A DNA stretch of 33,896 bases from an uncultured Bacteroidota bacterium (GCA_937861115.1 CALMBD010000057.1:1-33896); one strand, 5' to 3'; shown: positions 23,551 through 32,412, numbered from the stretch's first letter. Program-made: numbers and translations. The notes: a model not told the origin generated them from the sequence alone.

Positions 23551-25527
23551 ATGCGGCTTTCCGTAATTATTGTCAATTATAATGTTCGCCACTTCCTGGA
23601 GCAGGCACTGGGTAGTGTGCGTAGGGCGCTTCATGGTATCGATGCAGAGGTTTGGGTGGTCGACAACAATTCTGTCGACGACTCGGTGCGGATGGTGCAG
23701 GAGAAGTTTCCCGACGTCCGGCTTATTGCAAACAAACACAATCCCGGTTTTGCAGTAGCCAATAACCAGGCTATTCGGGAAAGCAAGGGTGAGTATGTGT
23801 TGCTACTCAATCCGGATACCCTTGTTGAAGAAGATACCTTTGAAAAATGCCTGCGCTTTATGGATGCTCATCCTGAAGCCGGGGCATTGGGTGTGAAATT
23901 GATTGATGGCAGCGGCAAGTTCCTTCCGGAAAGCCGTCGGGGTTTTCCTTCTCCCTGGGTTGCTTTTTGCAAGACCTTTGGCTTGTCAGCAGTTTTCCCT
24001 AAAAGCCGCCTGTTCAATCAATATTACCTTGGGTATATGGGCGAGAATGAAACCCATCCGGTCGATGTGCTGGTTGGAGCATTCATGTTTATCCGGCGAA
24101 GCGCTCTGGATAAGGCCGGCCTGCTCGACGAGGCTTTCTTTATGTACGGGGAGGACATTGATCTTTCGTACCGAATCGTAAAGGCGGGATACACCAACTA
24201 TTACTTTCCCGAAACCACCATTATCCACTACAAGGGCGAAAGCACCAAAAAGGGCAGCCTCAACTACGTCCGGACGTTTTATCAGGCCATGATCATCTTT
24301 ACGCGCAAGCACTTTACCGGGCGGAGGGCTGGTCTGTTTATTCTGATGTTGCAGATGGCGATCTGGCTTCGTGCAGGAATTACCCTTCTGCGCGGTATAT
24401 GGCAAAAACTTAAATTGCCTATGCTAGACGCATTGTCGATTTATGCCGGATTGGTATTTCTCAAGTCCTTTTGGGCAAACTATTACTACAAGGATCCGGA
24501 ATGGTTCAAGACTAATGTATTGTGGTTCAATTTTCCATTGTATATACTCATCTGGCTGGGGTCTGTTTGGCTCAATGGCGGGTACGATCAGCGATACGAT
24601 CTTCGTCGGTTGGTGCGTGGCCTGGGCATCGGCACCCTTATACTGGCAGCGGTATACGGGTTTCTGGACCTGGACTACCGACCTTCGCGGGCTTTGGTAT
24701 TGATGGGGGCAGTATGGGCAGTTTTATCGACAATTGGAATCCGGACAGTTCTTCATTTTATGGAATTTCGCAATTTCAGAATAGGGAGAAGTCGAGTCAA
24801 AAATCTTGTAATCGTTGGTTCCATAGAAGAAAGCGCCAGGGTAATCGGCTTGTTGAACCAGGCGGGCATTGTAAAAAACTTTATCGGAACAGTTGCGCCG
24901 GCAAACCTAAAGGCAGGCGAATCGCTCGCGGGACAAACTCAAAATGAAATACTCTCGGCGGGCGCCTTGGGGAATATTGATCAGCTCGATGAAGTTGTTC
25001 GGATTTACAGAATTGACGAAGTTATTTTTTGTTCAAAAGACGTTCGTTCGCAGGAAATACTTGGCTGGATGACACGATTGGGCCCCGCCATTTCATACAA
25101 GATCATACCGGAGGAGAGTATGAGTATCATTGGAAGCAGCAGCAAGAATGAACCGGGCGAATTATACACCATTGAAATACGCTACAATATTGCACAGCCC
25201 GGGCAAAGGCGAAACAAACGGGTTTTGGATATTTCTATATGTCTGTTCCTGTTGATTACTCTTCCGATAGGGGTGTTTTTTCCGGGAAAAATGCAGGTTG
25301 CCTTAAAAAATTGGTGGGCAGTTTTCGCAGGTAAAAAGACCTGGGTCGGTTATGCCGAAAGCAGGCAAAACACCGCATTGCCGGCAATAAAACCAAGTGT
25401 TTTTTCTCCTTTGGATGGCTTCAAAGGTTTGAAAATAAATGAGTTGTCTGTTGATCGGCTCAACTTTCTGTATGCCAAAGACTGGAATGTATGGCGGGAT
25501 ATTGATATAGTACTTAGCCGGCAGTAA
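23551..25527 (+). CDS. GT2 glycosyltransferase fused to a relic polyprenyl phosphoglycosyltransferase
   Basis: A 658-residue membrane protein. Residues 1-245 are a GT-A fold GT2 domain of the rhamnosyltransferase (WbbL) kind: LSVIIVNYNV, VWVVDNNSVDDS, NPGFAVANN, YVLLLNPDT (Asp89) and GEDIDLSYR (201-208). Hydrophobic segments follow (about 260-280, 325-342, 358-372, 383-400). Residues about 415-510 are a Rossmann-like domain (VKNLVIVGSIEESARVIGLL), as in WbaP/WcaJ-type initiating transferases. The start (KRVLDISICLFLLITLPIG, 556-574) and end (LYAKDWNVWRDIDIVL) of a phosphoglycosyltransferase domain are recognisable. The stretch between them is only about 65 residues, and the catalytic DE region and VGPRP loop are absent. 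The GT2 half is therefore probably the only active part. It is convergent with the permease gene, 15 nt between stops. Confidence 0.82.
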   Translation: MRLSVIIVNYNVRHFLEQALGSVRRALHGIDAEVWVVDNNSVDDSVRMVQEKFPDVRLIANKHNPGFAVANNQAIRESKGEYVLLLNPDTLVEEDTFEKCLRFMDAHPEAGALGVKLIDGSGKFLPESRRGFPSPWVAFCKTFGLSAVFPKSRLFNQYYLGYMGENETHPVDVLVGAFMFIRRSALDKAGLLDEAFFMYGEDIDLSYRIVKAGYTNYYFPETTIIHYKGESTKKGSLNYVRTFYQAMIIFTRKHFTGRRAGLFILMLQMAIWLRAGITLLRGIWQKLKLPMLDALSIYAGLVFLKSFWANYYYKDPEWFKTNVLWFNFPLYILIWLGSVWLNGGYDQRYDLRRLVRGLGIGTLILAAVYGFLDLDYRPSRALVLMGAVWAVLSTIGIRTVLHFMEFRNFRIGRSRVKNLVIVGSIEESARVIGLLNQAGIVKNFIGTVAPANLKAGESLAGQTQNEILSAGALGNIDQLDEVVRIYRIDEVIFCSKDVRSQEILGWMTRLGPAISYKIIPEESMSIIGSSSKNEPGELYTIEIRYNIAQPGQRRNKRVLDISICLFLLITLPIGVFFPGKMQVALKNWWAVFAGKKTWVGYAESRQNTALPAIKPSVFSPLDGFKGLKINELSVDRLNFLYAKDWNVWRDIDIVLSRQ

Positions 25528-25542
25528 ATGTTTGAGCCAATG

Positions 25543-26637
25543 TTATTTTTGGGCAATTGCAGCTAGCCAAAAAGCAATGCAAATGAACAGTATATTGGGT
25601 ATCCACATTCCCAGTATGATAGGGAGTGTGCTGCTGATGGCAAAAGATATGGCAAATTTTGAAAGCAGGATAAAGGACGCCCCTATGCCTATACCGACGG
25701 CAAGGTGAAGGCCCATGCCGCCCCGAACCTTCCGACCGGCCACCGCCAGCCCTATCACCGTCAGGATAATATTGGTGAACGCATCGGCGGTACGGCGATG
25801 AAATTCAATAGCATATTTTTTGGAATTGGATGAGCCCCGGCTTCGATCGCGCTCGACGGCCTCCAGCAGCTCGATGGAGGTCATTTCTTCGTTCTGGTTG
25901 TTGTAGTAGGTAAAGTCTTTTGGAGAAAGGTTGATCATGGTATCCAATGGCGCCATGAACTGCGTATACCGTTCGTGAAGCCCGTCAAAGTTGCGAATGC
26001 TATAACTATTCAGTTGCCATCGGTTTGTTTCGTTTTTCCATGATGCTATGTCGGCCTCCAGGATGCTCGTAATGCGAGTGCCTTTGAAGTGCTCTATTCG
26101 CAGCCCATTGGCTGTATTGCTGCTTTTATTAAAGCCTCTGATAAACACTTTTGTATCCGGTGCAACAAGAAAATGAACATTTGTTGTACGGCCTTTATCC
26201 TGTCCGGTCGTCCAGACATAAGTGCGCTCAAACAGCAGCCTTGACTTGTTGAGTTGAGGTACAATAAAGTGGTTGAGGGCCAGGTGAAAAACAGCAATGG
26301 CGGAACCAACAATGATATACGGCCTTAACAGGCGGCGAAAACTCACCCCGGCATTCAAAATAGACAATATTTCAGAGTTGAAGGCCAGCCGGGAAGTAAA
26401 AAAGACTACGGCGATAAGGGTATAGAGCGGAAGCAGCAGGCCAGCCATGTGGAGGATAAACCCTGTAAAGTAGTCGAATACGATCTCCTTAAGGGTACAA
26501 GGCTTCTCGATAAAGCTTTTCACCTTGTCGCTAAAATCAATAGCTACCGAAATGAGGGTACAAATCAGTAGCGAAAAGAAAAATGTCGACAGGTACTTTT
26601 TAATGAAATATGCGTCGAGAACCTTGAATTTCAACAT
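25543..26637 (-). CDS. LptF/LptG-family lipopolysaccharide export permease
   Basis: A 364-residue inner-membrane protein of the YjgP/YjgQ family, the permease that with LptB extracts LPS for the Lpt bridge. It has six expected membrane helices: N-terminal FKVLDAYFIKKYLSTFFFSLLICTLISVAIDF, two more before about residue 125, and three near the C-terminus (AFTNIILTVIGLAVAGRK, GMGLHLAVGIGIGASFILLSKFAISFAI, PIILGMWIPNILFICIAFWLAAI). A central periplasmic beta-jellyroll region lies between (about 130-260). FNSEILSILNAGVSFRRLLRPY is the conserved coupling segment. Telling LptF from LptG would need alignment. It ends the acpP-to-permease run, 45 nt after gldE. Confidence 0.85.
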   Translation of the reverse strand: MLKFKVLDAYFIKKYLSTFFFSLLICTLISVAIDFSDKVKSFIEKPCTLKEIVFDYFTGFILHMAGLLLPLYTLIAVVFFTSRLAFNSEILSILNAGVSFRRLLRPYIIVGSAIAVFHLALNHFIVPQLNKSRLLFERTYVWTTGQDKGRTTNVHFLVAPDTKVFIRGFNKSSNTANGLRIEHFKGTRITSILEADIASWKNETNRWQLNSYSIRNFDGLHERYTQFMAPLDTMINLSPKDFTYYNNQNEEMTSIELLEAVERDRSRGSSNSKKYAIEFHRRTADAFTNIILTVIGLAVAGRKVRGGMGLHLAVGIGIGASFILLSKFAISFAISSTLPIILGMWIPNILFICIAFWLAAIAQK

Positions 26638-26682
26638 ATTGTAATGTGTGCAGTGCGCTGTGGTGAATACCCTGATGCTCTA

Positions 26683-27936
26683 TTAACGCGGGAGTGTGAG
26701 TTTGAGTTGCTCGATACGGCGACTGTTGGCGGCAGTAACGCTGAGCACATATCCACCCCAGGTAATCTCCGTGCCTGTTTTGGGTATATCGCCTTTCAGT
26801 TCAAGGGCAAGGCCGGCCAGGGTATCTGCGTTGCCCTTTACGGCGTCAAAGGCCCCTGAATCGAGCCCAACGATGCGGCAAACATCGTTCAAAAGGGTCT
26901 GACCTTCAAAGATATAGTTGAAGTCATCAACCTTCCTGTACCTGACTTCACTTTCTTCATCAAATTCATCGCGAATTTCGCCGGTTACCTCCTCCAAAAC
27001 ATCTTCAAGGGTCACAATGCCAGATGAGCCGCCATACTCATCCACAACAATGGCCATGTGTATTTTTTGCCGTTTGAATTCCTGCAGCAGTTCTGTCCCC
27101 CGTTTGCTTTCCGGCGCCAGCATTACATCTGTACGGATCAATGATTGCCACTCGAAATCATCTGATTTATCCAGGTGTGAAAGCAGGTCTTTGACGTACA
27201 GAATACCCGTTACGTTATCCAGGTCTTCCTGGTAAACCGGAAGTCGGGAGAACCCGGCCTCGCGTACTGTGGCAAGCAAATCGTGGAATCCTACGCGAAA
27301 ATCTATAGCCACAACCTTGGAACGCGGCTGCATAACTTGCTTTACGGTGACATCGCCAAATTTGACGATACTTTTCAAGAGTTCAATTTCGCGTTTTTCG
27401 CTGGCAAGGCTTGCCGGGGTACTATTGCTGCTTTCATTGTCTTGTTCGGCCTTATTTGCCTGGGTTGGCGTTCGGATAAACGGCGAAAAGAGGCTTTTCC
27501 AAAAAGCAATGAAAATACTCAGGTGTTTGACCCAAAAGGAGGCACTGCCGGCAACATGACTGGAAACATTGATCTTTTTAAGCGACCAGAAAAACAAGGC
27601 CAGCGCAGCAGCCAGCCCCAGGGCGCTAACACACCATACCAATGCTTCCTGAACTCCCAGCTGAAGAGCCAGGTTATATAACGTCGTGCGGGTCACATTC
27701 GACTGCCATAACCATATTGCAGGAAAGATAATCAGCAATAGTTTTAGCAGGATACGTGCCAACAGCAACGCAGCCATAGCTGGCCGAATTTCTCTGGATA
27801 AAGCTGCTGCCCGTTGTGCGGATGGCGCTGCATCCGTACGAAGTTGCTCCAAATCTTGCGGCGACATGGCCATAAGAGCGCTTTCAGCCAGGAGTACAAG
27901 AAGATAAACCAGTAGCCCGATGATGATCAAACCCAT
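26683..27936 (-). CDS. gldE: GldE-type CBS-domain membrane protein (CorC/HlyC family)
   Basis: A 417-residue protein. The N-terminal membrane part has four hydrophobic segments (1-25, 52-78, 98-118, 135-150), shorter than a full CNNM/DUF21 domain. A CBS pair follows (about 198-320; VTVKQVMQPRSKVVAIDFR, SRLPVYQEDLDNVTGILYVKDLL, KIHMAIVVDEYGGSSGIVTLEDVLEEVTGEI) and then a CorC_HlyC transporter-associated domain (about 330-417). The PRSKV, RLPVY and VDEYGG motifs are diagnostic for the family. The gene follows mutY and ssb in the order seen around gldE in Flavobacterium, where GldE supports gliding motility and GldD; gldD is not found here. Ion transport (Mg or Co) is an alternative role for the family. 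Confidence 0.8.
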   Translation of the reverse strand: MGLIIIGLLVYLLVLLAESALMAMSPQDLEQLRTDAAPSAQRAAALSREIRPAMAALLLARILLKLLLIIFPAIWLWQSNVTRTTLYNLALQLGVQEALVWCVSALGLAAALALFFWSLKKINVSSHVAGSASFWVKHLSIFIAFWKSLFSPFIRTPTQANKAEQDNESSNSTPASLASEKREIELLKSIVKFGDVTVKQVMQPRSKVVAIDFRVGFHDLLATVREAGFSRLPVYQEDLDNVTGILYVKDLLSHLDKSDDFEWQSLIRTDVMLAPESKRGTELLQEFKRQKIHMAIVVDEYGGSSGIVTLEDVLEEVTGEIRDEFDEESEVRYRKVDDFNYIFEGQTLLNDVCRIVGLDSGAFDAVKGNADTLAGLALELKGDIPKTGTEITWGGYVLSVTAANSRRIEQLKLTLPR

Positions 27937-27977
27937 TTTCGTCGGGTGTGTGTTTTAATGCCGGTTAGGCTCCATGG

Positions 27978-28424
27978 TCAGAACGGCAGGTCATCGCCAT
28001 TCGCCTCTGTGGCTACATCGGCGGTAGTAGGCATGGCAGAAGCCTCCTGATTGCGGCCTGAGGGTTCGGATGCCGGGAAACGGCTGTCGCCGGTGCCTTC
28101 GCGTTTTTCCAACAGGCGGAATGTATTGGCCACAATATCAGTCACGTGGCGCTCGGCACCATCCTGTCCGGCGTATTTGCGGTAGGATATTTTACCCTCC
28201 ACATACACCATCATACCTTTTTTAAGTTGTTTTTCAGCGCGTTCTGCAAGCTCACGCCAAACTACAACATTGTGCCATTCCGTGAGCGTCTGCCAGTTGC
28301 CGTCCTTGTCTTTGTAGCTCTCATTGGTTGCTACAGAAAAACGGCCAACAGCCGCACCATTTTCGAGATGACGAATTTCGGGATCGCCGCCGAGGTTGCC
28401 GATAAGGGTTACTTTGTTAATCAT
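27978..28424 (-). CDS. ssb: Single-stranded DNA-binding protein
   Basis: A 148-residue OB-fold protein that coats single-stranded DNA in replication, repair and recombination. The start MINKVTLIGNLGGDPEIRHLENG and the motifs FSVATNESYKDKDG, TEWHNVVVWRELAE, KGMMVYVEGKISYRKY and VTDIVANTFRLLEKR are typical. The C-terminal tail is flexible and ends in the acidic tip DDLPF, through which SSB recruits partner proteins. The ATG at 28424 is chosen over the in-frame upstream start at 28502, which would add 26 unrelated residues. It sits 35 nt after mutY and 41 nt before gldE, in one direction. Confidence 0.95.
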   Translation of the reverse strand: MINKVTLIGNLGGDPEIRHLENGAAVGRFSVATNESYKDKDGNWQTLTEWHNVVVWRELAERAEKQLKKGMMVYVEGKISYRKYAGQDGAERHVTDIVANTFRLLEKREGTGDSRFPASEPSGRNQEASAMPTTADVATEANGDDLPF

Positions 28425-28459
28425 GGCAGTAAAAATTTTTAGGTTAAACAAAGCGGGTT

Positions 28460-29569
28460 CTAAATCAACCTTAAAGTTAAAGCTTTCTCCTGCAAATACC
28501 AATCGATAACGCGCGGAACTGCGATATTTTTTTTCAATTCTGACTTTGAAACCAGCTTGCTGTTTTCAAACGGGGAGCGGTGGAACGTGCTTTCCGGGGT
28601 TTCACTGCTGAAATTTACTTCTCCAAATATTGCGGTGATCCGTCGATGGGTAAGGGTCTGGCGGTACGGTTTGGATATGGCGCTAAATTCGGCGCCGGGG
28701 GGTAATTGACCATCAAAAAAATACCCGGACAGGCATTGTAGTATTTCCTGGTTATCGGCCGGTAACGATATGGCTTCGAGCAGGGGAAACTCGTACAGAT
28801 TGCGCCAGATATCTTTGCCTTCGCGTTTTTGCACCAGCGTTTGTTGGCGGTAATTGACTACGAGATAGAGGAAAAAGCGGTCTTTTTTGACCGGATTTTT
28901 TGATTTTACAGGCAGTTCTCCTGCCTTATTCAGGCGGAGAGCACGACATTCGGAGTTTAGAGGGCAGGACGTGCATTGTGGCAGCCGGGGGGTACAAACT
29001 GTTGCCCCAAGGTCCATGATTGCCTGGTTGAAGTCGCCGGGCTGTCCGGAAGGCAGCAATTGCCGGGCAAGCTCGGCAAATTCCTTTTTTGCCTTTGGCG
29101 TATCTATCGGGGTTTCAATATCCCAAAAGCGGGAAAGCACGCGATAGACGTTGCCGTCGAGTACTGCATGCGGCAGGCCGAAAGCGAAAGAAGCAATGGC
29201 TGCGGCGGTATAATCACCGACACCTTTCAACGCGCGTATGGCGGCATAAGAGTTGGGGAATACGCCGTTTAGTTCGCCGGCGATGAATTTCGCCGTTTCA
29301 TGAAGATTGCGTGCACGGGAATAATAACCGAGCCCTTCCCAGGCTTTGAGTACCTCGTCTTCGGGTGCATGGGCGAGTTGCGTCACGTCGGGAAAACGTT
29401 CGATAAAATGCAGGTAATAGGGCATCCCCTGCTCGACCCGCGTTTGTTGAAGTATTATTTCGGAAAGCCAGATACGGTAGGGATCATTTTCTGCTTTCCA
29501 GGGCATGGGTCGATGACTTTGAGCGAACCAGGCCAGCAACCTGTCGCGAAAAAAAGCGTGCGTATCCAT
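28460..29569 (-). CDS. mutY: A/G-specific adenine DNA glycosylase
   Basis: A 369-residue base-excision repair enzyme that removes adenine mispaired with 8-oxoguanine. The helix-hairpin-helix glycosylase core is present: WLSEIILQQTRVEQ with catalytic Glu37, LKGVGDYTAAAIASFAFG, and AIMDLGATVCTP with the catalytic Asp. The 4Fe-4S loop has the classic spacing C-x6-C-x2-C-x5-C in CTPRLPQCTSCPLNSEC. The C-terminal region (about 225-369; NYRQQTLVQKREGKDIWRNLYEFPL, THRRITAIFGEVNF) is the NUDIX-like 8-oxoG recognition domain. The ATG at 29569 is preferred over an in-frame TTG at 29596. It starts 24 nt after the rnc stop. Confidence 0.93.
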   Translation of the reverse strand: MDTHAFFRDRLLAWFAQSHRPMPWKAENDPYRIWLSEIILQQTRVEQGMPYYLHFIERFPDVTQLAHAPEDEVLKAWEGLGYYSRARNLHETAKFIAGELNGVFPNSYAAIRALKGVGDYTAAAIASFAFGLPHAVLDGNVYRVLSRFWDIETPIDTPKAKKEFAELARQLLPSGQPGDFNQAIMDLGATVCTPRLPQCTSCPLNSECRALRLNKAGELPVKSKNPVKKDRFFLYLVVNYRQQTLVQKREGKDIWRNLYEFPLLEAISLPADNQEILQCLSGYFFDGQLPPGAEFSAISKPYRQTLTHRRITAIFGEVNFSSETPESTFHRSPFENSKLVSKSELKKNIAVPRVIDWYLQEKALTLRLI

Positions 29570-29592
29570 ATTGTGAAGCAGTTTCAGCGTAC

Positions 29593-30375
29593 TCAATCCT
29601 CTTCTTCCATTCCTTTTACATCCCTGACGCCCGTAGCGGAGGAGGTTCCATTGCCGCTGGGTATGCCCATTGCTACCATAGCGCGTTCGCTGGCGAGTTG
29701 TTCGGCACTTTTTTTATTGAAATCATCTGCGGTGCCGAGTTTTTTGCCATCAACATAAACGGCCACTTTAAACTTGTCGCGTTTTTCGCTTTTGTATTTG
29801 GCGACCACCTTGTACTCAATAGAACGCCCGTTTTTCTGACACCATTCAAGCAACTGGCTTTTGTAATTGTCGTCAAAATGTTCCAGTTCGTGGATGTCGA
29901 GATAACGCCGCAGGATGCGTTTTACGACGTATTGTCTGGTTTTATTGTAACCTACTTCGATATAAACGGCGCCAACAAGTGCTTCGAGGGCATTGCCGAG
30001 CATGGACTTGGAAAGGCGCGTCTGGTTGTAATTGGCCAAAAAAAGATCGAGGCCCATTTTATCCGCGATTTCGTCGAGCGAATTGCGTTTTACGATCTTG
30101 GAGCGCATTTTCGTCAGAAAACCCTCGTCGCTGTTCGGGTACTTCTTAAACAGATATTCTCCGACGATAGTGCTCAGTACGGCATCGCCAAGGAACTCGA
30201 GGCGTTCGTTGTTGGCAATGGCATAATCCTGCGAGCTAAACGTGCTTTTGTGAAAAAAAGCCAGTTTGAACAGAGACAGATGAACGGGGGTAAAACCCAC
30301 AAGCGTCTTCAGGCGCCGGGCCAGTTCTTTATCCGGGTGCAGGTAATAATTATAAAATCGTCGAATAAATCGCAC
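29593..30375 (-). CDS. rnc: Ribonuclease III
   Basis: A 260-residue double-strand-specific endoribonuclease for rRNA and mRNA processing. The catalytic signature is NERLEFLGDAVLSTIVGEYLF, with the second acidic cluster region in NALEALVGAVYIE. A dsRNA-binding domain occupies the C-terminal part (about 175-245; YKSQLLEWCQKNGRSIEYKVV, FKVAVYVDGKKLGTADDFNKKSAEQLASERAM). The tail is acidic. No ATG precedes the homologous region in frame. A GTG at 30375 (VRFIRRFYNYYLHPDKE), 23 nt after the fabF stop, is the most plausible start; a TTG at 30438 inside fabF is the other option. The order fabF-rnc is conserved in many bacteria. Confidence 0.88.
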   Translation of the reverse strand: MRFIRRFYNYYLHPDKELARRLKTLVGFTPVHLSLFKLAFFHKSTFSSQDYAIANNERLEFLGDAVLSTIVGEYLFKKYPNSDEGFLTKMRSKIVKRNSLDEIADKMGLDLFLANYNQTRLSKSMLGNALEALVGAVYIEVGYNKTRQYVVKRILRRYLDIHELEHFDDNYKSQLLEWCQKNGRSIEYKVVAKYKSEKRDKFKVAVYVDGKKLGTADDFNKKSAEQLASERAMVAMGIPSGNGTSSATGVRDVKGMEEED

Positions 30376-30397
30376 AGAATCAATGTGTTTTGAAATA

Positions 30398-31639
30398 TTA
30401 CACTTTCCGGAATATGACAGAAGCGTTGTGGCCTCCAAAGCCGAACGTATTACTCAATGTAGCCTTCACCTTTCGCTGTTGGGCCTCATTAAAGGTCAGG
30501 TTAAATTTCGGGTCAATTTCCGGGTCGTCTGTGAAGTGGTTGATCGTGGGGGGGATAAAATCGTGTTGCATGGCCAGTATGCAGGCTATAGCCTCGATAG
30601 CGCCCGCAGCACCCAGAAGGTGCCCTGTCATGCTTTTGGTAGAAGAAATATTCAATTTGGCGGCATGGTCGCCAAATACCTTTTCAATCGCTTTCAATTC
30701 TGCGACGTCGCCTAAAGGCGTGGATGTACCGTGTGTATTGACGTAATCAATGTCTTCCGGGTTCATTCCGGCTTCTTCCAGTGCAAAATTCATGACATTG
30801 ATTACTCCTGCGCCTTCGGGATGCGGGGCTGTAATGTGATAGGCGTCGGCGCTGGCCGCGGCACCTACGACCTCGGCATATATCCGGGCGCCGCGCTTTT
30901 TGGCGTGTTCGTACTCTTCGAGAATCAGGGCGCCCGCCCCTTCGCCAAGTACGAAACCGTCGCGGTCTTTGTCGTAAGGCCGGGAAGCGGTAGCAAATTC
31001 ATCGTTGCGTTCGCTGAGGGCTTTCATCGAGTTAAATCCCCCGACAGCCGTTTTGGTAACGGTCGCTTCCGATCCTCCTGCGACGATAATATTGGCTTTA
31101 CCAAGCCGGATATAGTCGAATGCATTCATCAGGGCGTGCGACGATGAAGCACAGGCGGAAACAGTAGCATAATTGATACCTCTGAAGCCATACTGGATCG
31201 ATATCTGCCCGGCTGCGATATCCGAGATCATTTTAGGAATCAGGAAGGGATTGTGTTTGGGTATGCCATTCCCCAGGATATGGTCTTCAATTTCTTTTTC
31301 CAGTGTGGCGAGACCTCCGATGCCCGATGCCCAGATCACGCCTACCCGGTCTTTATCCACAATTTCAAGGTCGAGTCCGGAATTCTGAAGCGCTTCGGCC
31401 GCAGAAACCATAGCAAACTGGGTAAAACGGTCAAGGCGGCGGACTTCCCGTCGATCGAGGTGATCTTCGGCATTAAAGTCCTTTACTTCACACGCAAAAC
31501 GGGTTTTGAACAGTGTTGCGTCAAATAAGGTGATCATATTGGCGCCACTTTTCCCTTGCTGCAATCCATCAAGGTAAGCAGGAATAGTATTGCCGATGGG
31601 GGTAATGGCACCGATGCCGGTTACAACAACTCGTTTCAT
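30398..31639 (-). CDS. fabF: Beta-ketoacyl-ACP synthase II
   Basis: A 413-residue condensing enzyme of type II fatty-acid synthesis that extends acyl-ACP with malonyl-ACP. The triad is visible: Cys163 in ATVSACASSSHALMNA, His in YVNTHGTSTPLGD and His in KSMTGHLLGAAGA. The N-terminus RVVVTGIGAITPIGN and the C-terminal NTFGFGGHNASVIF are typical. It follows acpP, whose product carries its substrates, separated by 221 nt with a hairpin and a -7-like element, so fabF may also be transcribed separately. rnc starts 23 nt after it. Confidence 0.95.
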   Translation of the reverse strand: MKRVVVTGIGAITPIGNTIPAYLDGLQQGKSGANMITLFDATLFKTRFACEVKDFNAEDHLDRREVRRLDRFTQFAMVSAAEALQNSGLDLEIVDKDRVGVIWASGIGGLATLEKEIEDHILGNGIPKHNPFLIPKMISDIAAGQISIQYGFRGINYATVSACASSSHALMNAFDYIRLGKANIIVAGGSEATVTKTAVGGFNSMKALSERNDEFATASRPYDKDRDGFVLGEGAGALILEEYEHAKKRGARIYAEVVGAAASADAYHITAPHPEGAGVINVMNFALEEAGMNPEDIDYVNTHGTSTPLGDVAELKAIEKVFGDHAAKLNISSTKSMTGHLLGAAGAIEAIACILAMQHDFIPPTINHFTDDPEIDPKFNLTFNEAQQRKVKATLSNTFGFGGHNASVIFRKV

Positions 31640-31704
31640 ACTTTCGGATTGGATAAATCAAAATGGTATGGGGTGTTATACTGGAAAAATTTGTGGATAA
31701 CGAG

Positions 31705-31712
31705 CAAAGGTA
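31705..31712 (-). promoter_or_regulatory. -7-like element before fabF
   Basis: On the minus strand TACCTTTG matches TAnnTTTG, 65 nt before the fabF ATG and downstream of the acpP hairpin. No -33 TTG is seen at the usual distance. Confidence 0.4.
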
Positions 31713-31777
31713 AAACATCAGGATTAATACCCGATAAGGTAGTGCCTGCAATTTACGCACACTGTTTCCCGAAAAGA

Positions 31778-31814
31778 TGAAAGGTTCAAAGCAAACAAAG
31801 CTTTGAACCTTTCA
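31778..31814 (-). terminator. Hairpin between acpP and fabF, probable terminator or attenuator
   Basis: Perfect 14-bp arms (TGAAAGGTTCAAAG and its complement) with a 9-nt loop, 46 nt past the acpP stop. On the minus-strand RNA it is followed by TCTTTTC, a weak U-tract. It may end most acpP transcripts, allowing acpP to be made in excess over fabF. Confidence 0.55.
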
Positions 31815-31860
31815 GTCAACAAAACCCGGGTATCAGGTGGAAAGGAACTAAAAATCAAGA

Positions 31861-32097
31861 TTAACTTGTATGCCCTTCGAGGTATTCGATTGCCTGACCA
31901 ACAGTCTGGATCTTCTCAGCCTGTTCGTCGGGAATGGAAACATCGAACTCTTTTTCAAATTCCATGATAAGTTCCACCGTATCGAGCGAGTCTGCGCCGA
32001 GGTCCTGGATGAAGTTGGCGTCTTTGTTTACTTCATTTTCATCCACGCCCAGTTTGTCGACGATGATTTTCTTAACGCGTTCGGCTACATTTGCCAT
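31861..32097 (-). CDS. acpP: Acyl carrier protein
   Basis: A 78-residue acidic four-helix carrier of growing acyl chains. The phosphopantetheine site is Ser37 in [21 protein letters not shown]. The N-terminal [15 protein letters not shown] and C-terminal [11 protein letters not shown] helices are normal, and the length is that of the family. It is the first gene of the fatty-acid segment, ahead of fabF. A -7-like TTTCTTTG lies upstream at 32141-32148 on the minus strand, with one mismatch from consensus. Confidence 0.96.
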   Translation of the reverse strand: MANVAERVKKIIVDKLGVDENEVNKDANFIQDLGADSLDTVELIMEFEKEFDVSIPDEQAEKIQTVGQAIEYLEGHTS

Positions 32098-32412
32098 GTT
32101 TTTCTAAAACTTTAGTGAAAAAATTCAATTTTTCGAGGGGCAAAGAAACGGCTATCCCTACGTTTTAAAAAATTTTTGTGCCGGAATTTTTCCTCCACCC
32201 CTGTAAGCCTGTTGAACAGGAATATGTAAATATTACACTAACTTTAGTTAATTGATAAACACTGCAAAACGCCTAAAATCTGCCGCATCTACGACAGTTT
32301 CATGTTTTAAGCAGCGTTATCACATTTTTTCAATTGGAGTATATGGAGTAAGTATGCTACTTTTGTACCGCCCTCTTATTGTAAATTTTACACTTAAAGT
32401 AAAAATGGGACG
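32098..32412. other. Divergent intergenic region acpP / pyk
   Basis: A 315-nt A/T-rich gap with no gene. It holds the weak acpP -7 (32141-32148, minus strand), a small palindrome CCTGTTGAACAGG (32208-32220) of unknown meaning, the pyk promoter (32334-32365) and a three-codon mini-ORF overlapping the pyk start (32405-32416). Nothing else is recognised. Confidence 0.6.
32334..32365 (+). promoter_or_regulatory. Promoter of pyk
   Basis: TTG (32334-32336), 21 nt, then TACTTTTG (32358-32365) agrees with the Bacteroidota consensus. The start codon at 32413 is 47 nt downstream, giving a leader of about 40 nt. Confidence 0.5.

Noticed and set aside
28141-28152. Third CACGTG hexamer as another parS site
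   Set aside because: The flanks (AGTCACGTGGCG) do not continue the palindrome; only the six central bases agree.
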